Below, in pieces: positions 47,252 through 56,535 of a DNA stretch of 64,000 nucleotides. How positions within the stretch are numbered: position 1 is the stretch's first letter; every line of letters begins with the position of its first letter. The stretch is from Parvimonas sp015257355 (GTDB taxonomy: Bacteria; Bacillota; Clostridia; Tissierellales; Peptoniphilaceae). Position numbers and translations under genes: made by a program. The notes beneath the pieces were generated by a model. It saw only the letters and a list, made by a program, of their open reading frames with translations, was not told the DNA's origin and ran no database searches. Location of the stretch: NCBI RefSeq assembly GCF_050262165.1, contig NZ_CP189844.1; one strand, given 5' to 3'.

Positions 47252-50200
47252 TCAATTAATAAGAAATTTATCTTTCCCAAAAATATTCTCTAAGTCTTTT
47301 ATTAAATCTTTATTAGTTAAATCAAATTTATTGTCTAGCTTTAAAGTTTTATCTTCACTTAAAATATATAGGATAACTTGATTATATCCTTTATATTTTT
47401 CTGATAAATCACCCAATGTTTTTTTTGAATTTATATCTAAAATGTTCAATTTAATGTACAATTTTTTTGAGTATATTTCATTAATTTCATTAGCATCTAT
47501 TATAGCGAAATTAGTATTTCCAAAGGAATTTACTGATATTTTTATAGAAATTTCATATATTTTTCCTTTATGAATATCTAAATCCTTTACATCTAATAAT
47601 TCAATATTACTTGAAAAATCCTCTACATTAACAGTCTTTAATATAATATTCTTTTTATTTCTTCTTGTTTTAACAGAATTAACATAAACTATAGTCTTAT
47701 ATATACCTTTGTCTAAAACTTTTAAATCTAACAACTTCATACTATTGTTATTTATTATATAATTTTTATAATCATCTAATGGATGAGAAGATATATAAAA
47801 TCCTAATATTTCTTTTTCAAATCCTAATATTTCATCTTTTGAATATTTTTCTGTTTTTGAAAAATTTTCTTGCATAAAATCTGTACCTATTAAAGAAAGC
47901 TGTCCAGATAATTCATTTTTACTTTTTGATACTATCTGAGTATATAGATTTTCAAAACTATTTAATATTTCTGATCTATCTTTTTCAATTTCATCAAAAG
48001 CTCCAGATTTTATTAAATTTTCCACAGATGGCATACTAATATTTTTAGAATTTTTAAGTCTTTCTAAAAATTCCTTAAAACTTTTAAATAAACCATTTCT
48101 TCTTTCTTCAAGGATATCATTAGCTAGTAATCTATTAAATCCCTTGATTTGAGAAAAACCAATTCTCATACACTCATTCTCTGTACTATTTTTATAAATA
48201 CTAAGATTTACACTTGGTAGTAATATTTTTATACCCATTTTCTTTATTTCTTGGAAATATTGAAAAAATTGTCTTTCAAAGTTTATAACTGAATTTAAAA
48301 GACATACCATATACTCTAGAGGATAATAAAATTTTAAATAAGCAGTTCTATACGCATTTAAGGAGTAACATGCACTATGTGATTTGTTAAAAGCATAGTT
48401 TCCAAATTCAACTATTAAATCAAAAATATTGCGTGCTAAAGCCTCATCTACACCATTTCTAACACAGCCTTTAATTTTAATACTTCCATCTAAATCATCT
48501 AATCCATAAATAAATATTTTTCTATTATATTCCATAATTTCCATATGTTTTTTTCCTATGGCTTTTCTTAAATTATCAGCTTGCCCCCAAGAATAACCCG
48601 CAAGTTCTCTAGCAATTTGCATAACTTGTTCTTGATAAACAATAATACCATAAGTAGATTTTAGGTATTTTTCTAGACGTTTATCCAAATATCTTATTGC
48701 TTTTGGATTTTTTTTGTTCTTAATATAATTTGGTATTTGATTCATAGGACCTGGTCTAAATAAAGAGTTTGCAGCAATTAATTCATCAAAATTATCTGCC
48801 TTTAAATCCTTTAAAAACAGTCTCATACCAGTGCTTTCAAACTGAAAAACTCCAATTGTATCTGCAGTCTTAAATAAATTTAAAACATTTTTATCATCTA
48901 ATGGTATATTATCAATATCTATAATTTGATTATAATTATTTTTTACTAATTTAATAGTATCGTCAATAACAGTTAGAGTCCTTAAACCTAAAAAATCCAT
49001 TTTTAATAATCCAAGCTCTTCTAATTCCACCATATTATATTGTGTTACTATATTTTCTCCACTTTTTGAAAGAGGAATATATTCTGTAAGTTCTTCTTTT
49101 GTTATTACTATTCCAGCTGCATGGATTGATATATGTCTATGAAATTTTTCAAATTTTTCAGAAGTATTTATTAATTTTTTTATATTTATATCTTCTTCAT
49201 ATAATTTTTTTAGCTCTGAGTTATCCTCTAATGCTTTTTTAAAAGTTATATCTAAACTATTTGGAATCAGTTTGGCTACTTTATCTACTATAGATAATTT
49301 ATATCCTAATACTCTACCAATATCTCTTATTGCAGCTCTTGGTTTCATTGTTCCAAATGTTACAATTTGTGAAACATGATTTTTACCATATTTTTGAATG
49401 ACATAATTTATAACTTCTTCACGTCTTTCGTTACAAAAATCTATATCAAAATCAGGCATGGAAATTCTTTCTGGATTTAAAAATCTTTCAAATATTAATT
49501 CATATTTTATAGGATCAATATCTGTTATTTCTAGACAATAAGCAACTATAGAATTTGCACCAGATCCCCTTCCTGGTCCTACTGGTATTTTATTATTTTT
49601 TGCAAAATTAACAAAATCCCACACTATTAGAAAATAATCTATAAATCCCATTTTACTAATAACTGAAAATTCATAATCTACTCTTTTTTTTATTTCGGTA
49701 GTAATATTACTATACCTTTTTTTCATACCTTCAATAATTAGACAATATAAATAATCCTCTTTTGTACTTATTCCATCAGGGACTATATATTCTGGTAAAT
49801 GATAGGTTGAAAAATCAAATTCAACATTACATCTTTCAGAAATAATTCTTGTATTATCAACAGCATCCTTTAATGAAGAAAAGATTTTTAACATTTCATT
49901 TTCACTTTTTAGATAATATTCAGATTGTGTAAAATTCTTATCTTTTAATTCTGAAAGAAGAACTCCTTTTGATATACATCTAGCTATATTAAAAAGATTA
50001 AAATCAGTATTTTCAATATAATGAACATCATTTGTTACAACTTTATTCAATGAATGATCATTTGCAAATTCTATATACTTATTTATCATTAGTTCATCAT
50101 TTTCTTCAAAATGAAAATTTAATTCTAAAAACAAATCATCATGATTAAATATACTTTTAAAATTTATTATTTCATTTTTTTTTGCATTTAAATAATCATC

Positions 50201-50623
50201 TGATAATAAACATTTTCTAATATAACTTCTTCTTGAACCTATAATTAGAATTAAATTACTAGAAAATTTTTCAAGTTCATCTAATGTTATATATTCTCTA
50301 TTTCTATTTTCAACTGTATATAGATTAGAAACTAATTTACATAAATTTTTATAACCATGATTATTCTTAGCTAATAATATTATATTGAAAAATTCATTAT
50401 TTGGGTATGATAAAGTAAGCTCACAACCTATTATTGGTTTTATTCCATTTTTTTTACATCTTTTGTAAAAATCTATAACTCCATACATATTATTATAGTC
50501 TGTAATTGCCATTGCTTTAAATTCTAGTTCTTTTGCTTTATCTATTAATTTCCCTATAGGATTATAATTGTTCAACAAGCTATACTCAGTATGAACATTT
50601 AAATGTACAAAATTATTAGCCAA
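47252..50623 (-). CDS. dnaE: DNA polymerase III alpha subunit DnaE
   Basis: Replicative polymerase of the DnaE type, used in Firmicutes for lagging-strand primer extension alongside PolC. About 1123 residues from the TTG at 50623, which follows GAGGTGATAAAT; the ATG at 50689 would add 22 residues not typical of the family. N-terminal PHP domain (VHLNVHTEYSLLNNYN, TDYNNMYGVIDFY), then the polymerase active site with PDFDIDFCNERREEVI (two catalytic Asp, near residue 390) and GPGRGSGANSIVAY. The tail holds the tandem helix-hairpin and an OB-fold region. First gene of dnaE-pfkA-pyk. Confidence 0.95.
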   Translation of the reverse strand: MANNFVHLNVHTEYSLLNNYNPIGKLIDKAKELEFKAMAITDYNNMYGVIDFYKRCKKNGIKPIIGCELTLSYPNNEFFNIILLAKNNHGYKNLCKLVSNLYTVENRNREYITLDELEKFSSNLILIIGSRRSYIRKCLLSDDYLNAKKNEIINFKSIFNHDDLFLELNFHFEENDELMINKYIEFANDHSLNKVVTNDVHYIENTDFNLFNIARCISKGVLLSELKDKNFTQSEYYLKSENEMLKIFSSLKDAVDNTRIISERCNVEFDFSTYHLPEYIVPDGISTKEDYLYCLIIEGMKKRYSNITTEIKKRVDYEFSVISKMGFIDYFLIVWDFVNFAKNNKIPVGPGRGSGANSIVAYCLEITDIDPIKYELIFERFLNPERISMPDFDIDFCNERREEVINYVIQKYGKNHVSQIVTFGTMKPRAAIRDIGRVLGYKLSIVDKVAKLIPNSLDITFKKALEDNSELKKLYEEDINIKKLINTSEKFEKFHRHISIHAAGIVITKEELTEYIPLSKSGENIVTQYNMVELEELGLLKMDFLGLRTLTVIDDTIKLVKNNYNQIIDIDNIPLDDKNVLNLFKTADTIGVFQFESTGMRLFLKDLKADNFDELIAANSLFRPGPMNQIPNYIKNKKNPKAIRYLDKRLEKYLKSTYGIIVYQEQVMQIARELAGYSWGQADNLRKAIGKKHMEIMEYNRKIFIYGLDDLDGSIKIKGCVRNGVDEALARNIFDLIVEFGNYAFNKSHSACYSLNAYRTAYLKFYYPLEYMVCLLNSVINFERQFFQYFQEIKKMGIKILLPSVNLSIYKNSTENECMRIGFSQIKGFNRLLANDILEERRNGLFKSFKEFLERLKNSKNISMPSVENLIKSGAFDEIEKDRSEILNSFENLYTQIVSKSKNELSGQLSLIGTDFMQENFSKTEKYSKDEILGFEKEILGFYISSHPLDDYKNYIINNNSMKLLDLKVLDKGIYKTIVYVNSVKTRRNKKNIILKTVNVEDFSSNIELLDVKDLDIHKGKIYEISIKISVNSFGNTNFAIIDANEINEIYSKKLYIKLNILDINSKKTLGDLSEKYKGYNQVILYILSEDKTLKLDNKFDLTNKDLIKDLENIFGKDKFLIN

Positions 50624-50743
50624 ATTTATCACCTCTTTATTGATTTTACCATATTTTACAATTTTTTTAAATATATTTAACTTAATCACTTTATATTTTT
50701 CTATTTTTATGTTACAATTTTATAGTATGAAGGGAGAAATGAT

Positions 50744-51133
50744 ATGAAGTTTACATTAATTACAAATAACATTGATTTATATGAAAAAGTAAAAGAAAAA
50801 AAAGATTTAGAAATAATATTTGATGAAAATTATACATATGGAGACATTTTGGATATAGTTAAAAAGAAATTACAAAATGGTTATGAATTATCAACACATC
50901 CTCTTTGTGGTAGTATAAAACCAAACGAAACACCTTATAGATCAATTTTAATAGCAAAAGCAAAAGAATTAGATGTCAATGGAATTATAATAATAGATGA
51001 AGCCATAGAGACATATAAGAAGTTTCAAAATAATATGAAAACACCTCTTTGGATAGATAGAGTTTTAAGAGATTTTAGATATATTGATTGTAATTTATTG
51101 TATCAAACAATTGAAAAATTGGACATTGAATAA
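50744..51133 (+). CDS. grdX: GrdX family protein
   Basis: 129 residues. The family core LSTHPLCGSIKPNETPYRSILI (split as STHPLCGSIKPNETPYRS, residues about 54-71) is intact, as are MKFTLITNNIDLYEKV and the C-terminal DFRYIDCNLLYQTI. GrdX proteins normally lie in glycine, sarcosine or betaine reductase operons, which use selenoproteins, but their function is unknown. Here it stands alone: dnaE diverges upstream and a terminator follows. No grdA/B/C/E gene is in the window. The ATG follows AAGGGAGAAA. Confidence 0.88.
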   Translation: MKFTLITNNIDLYEKVKEKKDLEIIFDENYTYGDILDIVKKKLQNGYELSTHPLCGSIKPNETPYRSILIAKAKELDVNGIIIIDEAIETYKKFQNNMKTPLWIDRVLRDFRYIDCNLLYQTIEKLDIE

Positions 51134-51138
51134 GAACT

Positions 51139-51183
51139 ACTACTCTTCCATGATGCTTTGCATCGGGTGCATTCCAGAGAACC
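51139..51183. other. GC-richer nested hairpin after grdX
   Basis: CTCT...AGAG pairs enclose a tight GATGC-TTT-GCATC hairpin, with an alternative TGCA-TCGGG-TGCA pairing that would exclude it. Base composition is unlike the surrounding AT-rich DNA. It lies in the 3' region of the grdX transcript before the terminator. No known riboswitch class is recognised. Confidence 0.4.
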
Positions 51184-51200
51184 TTGTTGTTTCACAATAA

Positions 51201-51231
51201 AAAAACCGCTAAGAAATTAGCGGTTTTTATT
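51201..51231. terminator. Bidirectional terminator between grdX and the CorC-type gene
   Basis: Stem AAAAACCGCTAA / TTAGCGGTTTTT with a GAAA loop and A/T tracts on both sides, between convergent genes. Confidence 0.88.
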
Positions 51232-51286
51232 TTTATTTAAGTAAGTTTTCAAAATTTGAAAAATAATAACTAATTACAAGCTTATA

Positions 51287-52645
51287 TTATTTTTCAGAAT
51301 TTTTTTGATCATCTTCTTCAGTTTCTTCAACTTCAACTTTAGGAAGAATTATTCTAACTTTTTTTACTCTATGTTCATAAATTGATAGTATATTATAAAT
51401 AACACCATTATCCTCAACAGTCAACTTTTCTCCATCATTAGGTATATATCCTAAAAGATAAATCAACATACCTCCTAATGTGTCATAATCTTCAGAATTT
51501 TCATCAAGCTTTAAATTACAAGCATTATTCACATCTTCAATTTCACAAGCTCCTGTTGCGATAAAATGTCTATCATCTATCTTTTTGATTGCAGGGTTAG
51601 TTTTCTTATCATACTCATCATCAATTTCTCCCATTACTTCCTCAATCAAATCTTCCATTGTTACTATTCCAGTAAAACCACCATACTCATCAATTAGAAC
51701 TGCCATCTGGTTTCTTGAATTTTTTAGTTCTAAAAATAAGTCATTAATATTCTTTCTTTCAGGTATAAAGTAAGCCGGTCTTAAAATTGATCTTATATCA
51801 ACTTTATCGAATCCAACTTTATAAGCTTCTAAAAAGAAGTCTTTGATATATAATATTCCAATTATATTATCAATATCATCTTCATACACCGGAACTCTAG
51901 AATATCTCATTTGCATTAAAGTTTCAAAATCTTCATCAGGTTCATCTACATCAATCATAAATACTTCAGTTCTAGGTGTCATTACTTCTTCTGCTAAAAC
52001 ATCATCAAATGAAATTACTCCATCTATCATCTCACGTTCAGTAGGATTAATTATACCTTGTTCCTGACCAACTTCTACTATAGACTTAATTTCCTCTAGT
52101 GTAACTTGTGCCTCAACTCCATTTGTTGGAACCGATAGTATTTTTAAAATAAGATTTGTAGATATTGATAGCAAATATACAAAAGGACTCATAAATTTAT
52201 ATACAAAATTTATTGTTCCTACAGAAAATAAAGCAAATCTCTCTGCGTTTTGTAATGCTATTCTCTTAGGTACAAGTTCACCAAAAACTAAGCTAAAAAA
52301 AGCTAAAATTATTGTTATTAATACAAGAGAAACTCTATTAGCAAAAGGAATTGATAAACTTTGTAAAAAACTACCAAATTTATCCGATAAGCCAATAGCT
52401 GCAGAAGCAGAAGTAAAAAAACCAGCGAAAGTAATACCAACTTGAATTGTTGATAGAAATTTTGAAGGCTCTTTTAAAAGCTTTTCAACCTTTATTGCCC
52501 TTTTGTCTCCTTGTTCAGACAATGCTAGTAACTTTTTCTTATCCATTGATACTATCGCCATTTCTGAGGCTGCAAAAAAAGCATTGACTAAAGTTAATAA
52601 AATTAAAATAATAATCTGAAAATAGACCTCGGGTCCACTATCCAT
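51287..52645 (-). CDS. CNNM/CorC-type membrane protein (hemolysin family)
   Basis: 452 residues. An N-terminal DUF21/CNNM membrane domain with about four helices (residues about 8-160; FFAASEMAIVSMDKKKL is typical) is followed by two CBS domains (VMTPRTEVFMIDVDEP and AVLIDEYGGFTGIVTMEDLIEEVMGEI, split here) and a CorC_HlyC domain at the end. Members are linked to Mg2+ or Co2+ efflux, though many are labelled hemolysin historically. Together with the two MgtE proteins it points to active Mg2+ handling. Start ATG after TAGGAGGTT. The C-terminus is acidic. Confidence 0.9.
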   Translation of the reverse strand: MDSGPEVYFQIIILILLTLVNAFFAASEMAIVSMDKKKLLALSEQGDKRAIKVEKLLKEPSKFLSTIQVGITFAGFFTSASAAIGLSDKFGSFLQSLSIPFANRVSLVLITIILAFFSLVFGELVPKRIALQNAERFALFSVGTINFVYKFMSPFVYLLSISTNLILKILSVPTNGVEAQVTLEEIKSIVEVGQEQGIINPTEREMIDGVISFDDVLAEEVMTPRTEVFMIDVDEPDEDFETLMQMRYSRVPVYEDDIDNIIGILYIKDFFLEAYKVGFDKVDIRSILRPAYFIPERKNINDLFLELKNSRNQMAVLIDEYGGFTGIVTMEDLIEEVMGEIDDEYDKKTNPAIKKIDDRHFIATGACEIEDVNNACNLKLDENSEDYDTLGGMLIYLLGYIPNDGEKLTVEDNGVIYNILSIYEHRVKKVRIILPKVEVEETEEDDQKNSEK

Positions 52646-52746
52646 AATAACCTCCTAAAAATTTTTATTTAAAAAAATTATATCAAAAATTTAATTATTT
52701 TGCAAATTTTTAAATCTCATAAAAAATTCTATAAAACAAAAAAATA

Positions 52747-52772
52747 AAAAGTGTATATAAATACACTTTTTA
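52747..52772 (-). terminator. Terminator after the membrane pyrophosphatase gene
   Basis: Perfect stem AAAAAGTGTAT / ATACACTTTTT with an ATAA loop, 20 bases past the hppA stop codon, with flanking A/T runs. Confidence 0.82.
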
Positions 52773-52791
52773 TCAATTTTTATATTTAATA

Positions 52792-54801
52792 CTATTTAAT
52801 TAACATTCCACCATAATTTAAAATAACTTGAGCAAATACTAATGCAACTACAGTCATTAATTTGATTAAGATGTTTAATGAAGGTCCTGATGTATCTTTA
52901 AATGGATCACCTACTGTGTCTCCAACAACAGCAGCTTTATGTGGATCTGAACCTTTTCCGCCATGATGCCCTTCTTCAATATATTTCTTAGCATTATCCC
53001 AAGCACCGCCTGCATTTGACATAAAGATAGCCATTAAAACACCTGTTACTAATGAACCTGCTAATAATCCACCAAGAGCTTCTGCTCCGATTAAAAGTCC
53101 AACTAATACTGGAACAACAACAGCTAATAATCCAGGAATAATCATTTGTTTTAATGCTGCCATAGTTGAAATGTCAACACATTTTCTATAATCTGGAGTT
53201 CCTGTTCCTTCCATAATTCCAGGAATTGTTTTGAATTGTCTTCTAACTTCTTGAATCATTTCATTAGCAGCATTTCCTACAGCTTCCATTGTTAAAGCTG
53301 AGAATAAGAATGGTAACATACCACCTATAAACATACCAGCAACTACTTGTGGCTTAGTAACATCAATAGATGTTAATTTTACTGCTTGAGTGTATGATGC
53401 AAACAATGCTAAAGCTGTTAATGCAGCTGATCCAATTGCAAATCCCTTACCAATAGCTGCTGTAGTATTCCCAACAGCATCTAATTTATCTGTAATATTT
53501 CTAACTTCATGAGGTAATTCACACATTTCTGCAATACCACCAGCATTATCAGCGATTGGACCATAAGCATCTACTGCAATTGTCATACCACAAGTGGAAA
53601 GCATACCAATAGCTGCAACTGAGATACCATATAATCCTTGTCCTGCATTTGAGAATCCATTTGAAGCCATATAAGAAACTAAAATACCAATAGCAATAAT
53701 TATAATTGGACCAGCAGTTGATTTCATACCAACAGCTAAACCAGAAATAATATTTGTTGATGAACCAGTTTCTGATTCTTCAGCTATATGTTGAACTGGC
53801 TTTTTATCTCCTGATGTGTAGTATTCAGTAAATTGTGAAATAATTAAACCTACCAAAATACCAGCAACTGATGAAATAAACGCTGAATTACTTCCTAAAA
53901 TTTTACTACTTAAAAAGTAAGTAGCAACAATAGTTAAAATTGAACTAACTATAGTTCCCATATTTAAAGATTTTTGAGGATCTTTATCTCCTCTAACACA
54001 GAATAAGCCTATTAATGATGCTAAAATTCCAACTGCAGCAAGTGCTAATGCAAAAATTACTCCTTCTTTTCCAAAAGCAACTGAACCAAGTGTAATACCA
54101 GATAAAATTGATCCAACATATGATTCAAATAAGTCAGCTCCCATTCCGGCAACGTCCCCTACGTTATCTCCTACGTTATCAGCAATAACTGCTGGGTTTC
54201 TAGGATCGTCTTCTGGGATTCCAGCTTCAACTTTACCTACAAGGTCAGCTCCAACATCAGCAGCTTTAGTATAAATACCACCACCAACTCTTCCGAATAA
54301 AGCTATAGATGAAGCACCAAAACTAAATCCAGTTACAATATTAACATCTTCAACTAAGAAGTAACATACTGTCATACCTAAAATACCTAAACCAACTACA
54401 GAAAGACCCATTACAGCTCCCCCTGAAAATGCAGTTTGAAGTGCTTTTCCCATACCAAATTCTTTAGCAGCATTTGCAGTTCTAACATTTGCTTTTGTAG
54501 CAGCTTTCATACCGAAAAATCCTGCTAAAATTGAACAAATTGAACCAGCTAAGAAACATACTGCTGTAAGTAAATTAATGGCTGCTCCTAAAATAATTGC
54601 AACAACAACAACGAATATAACTAAATATTTATATTCACGAACTAAGAAAGCCATCGCGCCTTCTTCAATGTAACCTGATATTTCCTTCATTCTTTCATTA
54701 CCAGGTTCAATTTTTGTAATGCTTAAATACTTAATATAAGCAAATACTAACGCAACAACACCTACGGCAATTGCACAATAAAAAATAAAATTAGTATCCA
54801 T
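52792..54801 (-). CDS. hppA: Membrane-bound K+-dependent ion-translocating pyrophosphatase
   Basis: Couples PPi hydrolysis to cation (H+ or Na+) export. 669 residues, about 15-16 membrane helices. Pyrophosphate-binding motifs: DVGADLVGKVEAGIPEDDPR (residues about 183-202), IADNVGDNVGDVAGMGADLFE, and near the end KAAVVGDTVGDPFKDTSGPS. The K+-dependence position reads GNTTAAIGKG with Ala, as in the K+-requiring subfamily; K+-independent enzymes have Lys there. Whether it moves H+ or Na+ cannot be settled by eye. It shares the secG neighbourhood. Confidence 0.93.
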   Translation of the reverse strand: MDTNFIFYCAIAVGVVALVFAYIKYLSITKIEPGNERMKEISGYIEEGAMAFLVREYKYLVIFVVVVAIILGAAINLLTAVCFLAGSICSILAGFFGMKAATKANVRTANAAKEFGMGKALQTAFSGGAVMGLSVVGLGILGMTVCYFLVEDVNIVTGFSFGASSIALFGRVGGGIYTKAADVGADLVGKVEAGIPEDDPRNPAVIADNVGDNVGDVAGMGADLFESYVGSILSGITLGSVAFGKEGVIFALALAAVGILASLIGLFCVRGDKDPQKSLNMGTIVSSILTIVATYFLSSKILGSNSAFISSVAGILVGLIISQFTEYYTSGDKKPVQHIAEESETGSSTNIISGLAVGMKSTAGPIIIIAIGILVSYMASNGFSNAGQGLYGISVAAIGMLSTCGMTIAVDAYGPIADNAGGIAEMCELPHEVRNITDKLDAVGNTTAAIGKGFAIGSAALTALALFASYTQAVKLTSIDVTKPQVVAGMFIGGMLPFLFSALTMEAVGNAANEMIQEVRRQFKTIPGIMEGTGTPDYRKCVDISTMAALKQMIIPGLLAVVVPVLVGLLIGAEALGGLLAGSLVTGVLMAIFMSNAGGAWDNAKKYIEEGHHGGKGSDPHKAAVVGDTVGDPFKDTSGPSLNILIKLMTVVALVFAQVILNYGGMLIK

Positions 54802-54819
54802 TTTATCCTCCTAAATGAT

Positions 54820-55044
54820 TTATTTAATCGCAGCCATAGCTATAGCTACTATAAAAAACACAACTGATGCTATAATAGTAATTTGACTCAAAATAGCGTC
54901 TTTAGATTTTTTTCCACCTTTTCCTGAAATATTAGTTTCAGCAGTTAAAGATGCAACTCCATCTGATTTTGATTCTTGCATAAGAACTGCAACAATTATT
55001 ACAATACTTGCAAAGAATAAAATAATTTCCATTAAAACTTGCAT
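54820..55044 (-). CDS. secG: Preprotein translocase subunit SecG
   Basis: Non-essential subunit of the SecYEG channel. 74 residues from the ATG at 55044 after GGAGGTGTATT; an upstream in-frame start at 55110 lacks a binding site. Two membrane helices (residues about 2-20 and 52-71) flank the cytosolic loop with VLMQESKSDGVASLTAE and GKGGKKSKDAILSQIT, the family pattern. Confidence 0.93.
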   Translation of the reverse strand: MQVLMEIILFFASIVIIVAVLMQESKSDGVASLTAETNISGKGGKKSKDAILSQITIIASVVFFIVAIAMAAIK

Positions 55045-55102
55045 AATACACCTCCGTACTTTTATAATTAACCTGCTACTTATAATAACATATTTACAAG
55101 CA

Positions 55103-55139
55103 AAAATCAACTTAAAATATTGATTTTTAAGTTGATTTT
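55103..55139 (-). terminator. Terminator overlapping the end of the prepilin-peptidase-like gene
   Basis: Long stem AAAATCAACTTAAAA / TTTTTAAGTTGATTTT starting within the stop codon of the 55138-55776 gene. It separates that gene from secG. Confidence 0.75.
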
Positions 55140-55776
55140 AAAAATAAATTATAATTAAATAACTACATAAAATAAATGGAACTAGTGGTATTTCTTGTTC
55201 TTTAAACAAATTTAAATCTCTTATCAACAAAAATTTTATAAAATAAAAAATTCCTGCTATAACAAAAGTAAAAAGTCCGATATATAATACAGTATACCAA
55301 TCACTTGAAATTCCAATAAGTCCTAACATGTATATATCTCCTATTCCAAAAGATTCCTTTCCATAAACTATTTTTGACACTCCGTAAATTAGTCCGTAAA
55401 ATATAATTCCAGATAAAAATCCAAGAATAGAAATCTCGATATAATTACTAAAAATATTAAGAGTAATTATTGGAATAAAGAAGGCTATAACTATATTTAA
55501 AAATATATATTTAATAAAAAAATCTGTAACTGAGCAAATATATAAACACAAAAAGCATAATAAATTTATAAAATATAATATATATATTTTTTGAAATATC
55601 ATAATAAAGTAAAAATTAGTTAAACTTATTATAATCAAATGTATTAAATTATAGTTTTTTTTTTTATTTTTTTTAAATGAAATTTTAATAGTTTCTGTAT
55701 TTATTAGATAATCTAAATCAATTATTGATACAAATAAATAAACTAGAAAACATATTATCCCACCTATTAGATACAT
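55138..55776 (-). CDS. A24-type prepilin peptidase-like membrane protein
   Basis: 212 residues, about seven membrane helices. Both aspartates of the type IV prepilin peptidase family can be placed: the first in CSVTDFFIKYIFLN (near residue 84) and the second in SFGIGDIYMLGLIG (GxGD, near residue 146). The usual N-terminal methylase Cys motifs are absent, so at most peptidase activity is expected. No pilin, secretion ATPase or pilus gene is in the window. An alternative is a stand-alone A24 protease with another substrate. It follows the parvulin gene by 1 bp. Confidence 0.75.
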   Translation of the reverse strand: MYLIGGIICFLVYLFVSIIDLDYLINTETIKISFKKNKKKNYNLIHLIIISLTNFYFIMIFQKIYILYFINLLCFLCLYICSVTDFFIKYIFLNIVIAFFIPIITLNIFSNYIEISILGFLSGIIFYGLIYGVSKIVYGKESFGIGDIYMLGLIGISSDWYTVLYIGLFTFVIAGIFYFIKFLLIRDLNLFKEQEIPLVPFILCSYLIIIYF

Positions 55777-55777
55777 A

Positions 55778-56521
55778 TTAATAGTTTCTTTCTACATTAC
55801 TCGCTTTCATTAAAGAATCCATTTTTGAAACATATGCAATTTGTTCTTTAGCTTTAATAATACTTTTTTCTATTTCATCTTTAACTTCTTCTAAACTTAA
55901 TTGTTCAGGAGCAACTTTAGATTCTAATTTTATTAAATGATAACCAAACTGTGTTTTTACTGGTTCACTAACTTTTCCAACTTCTGAGTCTATACAAGCA
56001 TTTTCAAATTCTAATACCATTTGACCTTGAGTAAATTCACCTAAGTCTCCTCCAACTTCTTTTGATGGACACATAGAACATTCCATGGCTAATTCTTCAA
56101 ATGATTCTCCATTTTCAGCACGTTTTTTTAATTCTTTAGCTTTTTCTTCACTTTCAACTAATATATGTTTAGCCTTAAAAACATATTTACTCATAAATAA
56201 ATTTTTATTTTCTTCATAATATTCTTTAATTTCTTCATCAGAAACTTTAATATCACTAAATAATTCATTTAAGAAATGTTTTGCTAAAATTGAACGCTTA
56301 ATTTCAGTGATTTCTTTAACGAAAGCCTCACTTTCATCTAACTTTTTATTATAACAATCTTGAATAATAAGTTCTTGTTTTATAAGCTCTTCACATAATT
56401 GTTTTTTTCCTTCTGGATTCTTATATGGTAAAGCTCTGTTTCCCATTAAGTCAATAAATCTATCAACATCACTTTCTAAAATTTCTACTCCATTTACAAC
56501 AGCCATTACATTTTTTTCCAT
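55778..56521 (-). CDS. Parvulin-type peptidyl-prolyl isomerase without signal peptide
   Basis: 247 residues. An N-terminal SurA/PrsA-like helical chaperone region (MAVVNGVEILESDVDRFID) lacks any signal sequence or lipobox, so it should be cytosolic. The parvulin domain spans residues about 118-210: KAKHILVESEEKAKEL, FEELAMECSMCPSKEVGGDLG, FGYHLIKLESK. Similar cytosolic parvulins are common in Clostridia and Tissierellia. Client proteins are unknown. It precedes the prepilin-peptidase-like gene by 1 bp. Confidence 0.9.
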   Translation of the reverse strand: MEKNVMAVVNGVEILESDVDRFIDLMGNRALPYKNPEGKKQLCEELIKQELIIQDCYNKKLDESEAFVKEITEIKRSILAKHFLNELFSDIKVSDEEIKEYYEENKNLFMSKYVFKAKHILVESEEKAKELKKRAENGESFEELAMECSMCPSKEVGGDLGEFTQGQMVLEFENACIDSEVGKVSEPVKTQFGYHLIKLESKVAPEQLSLEEVKDEIEKSIIKAKEQIAYVSKMDSLMKASNVERNY

Positions 56522-56535
56522 TATAATTGTCTCCT

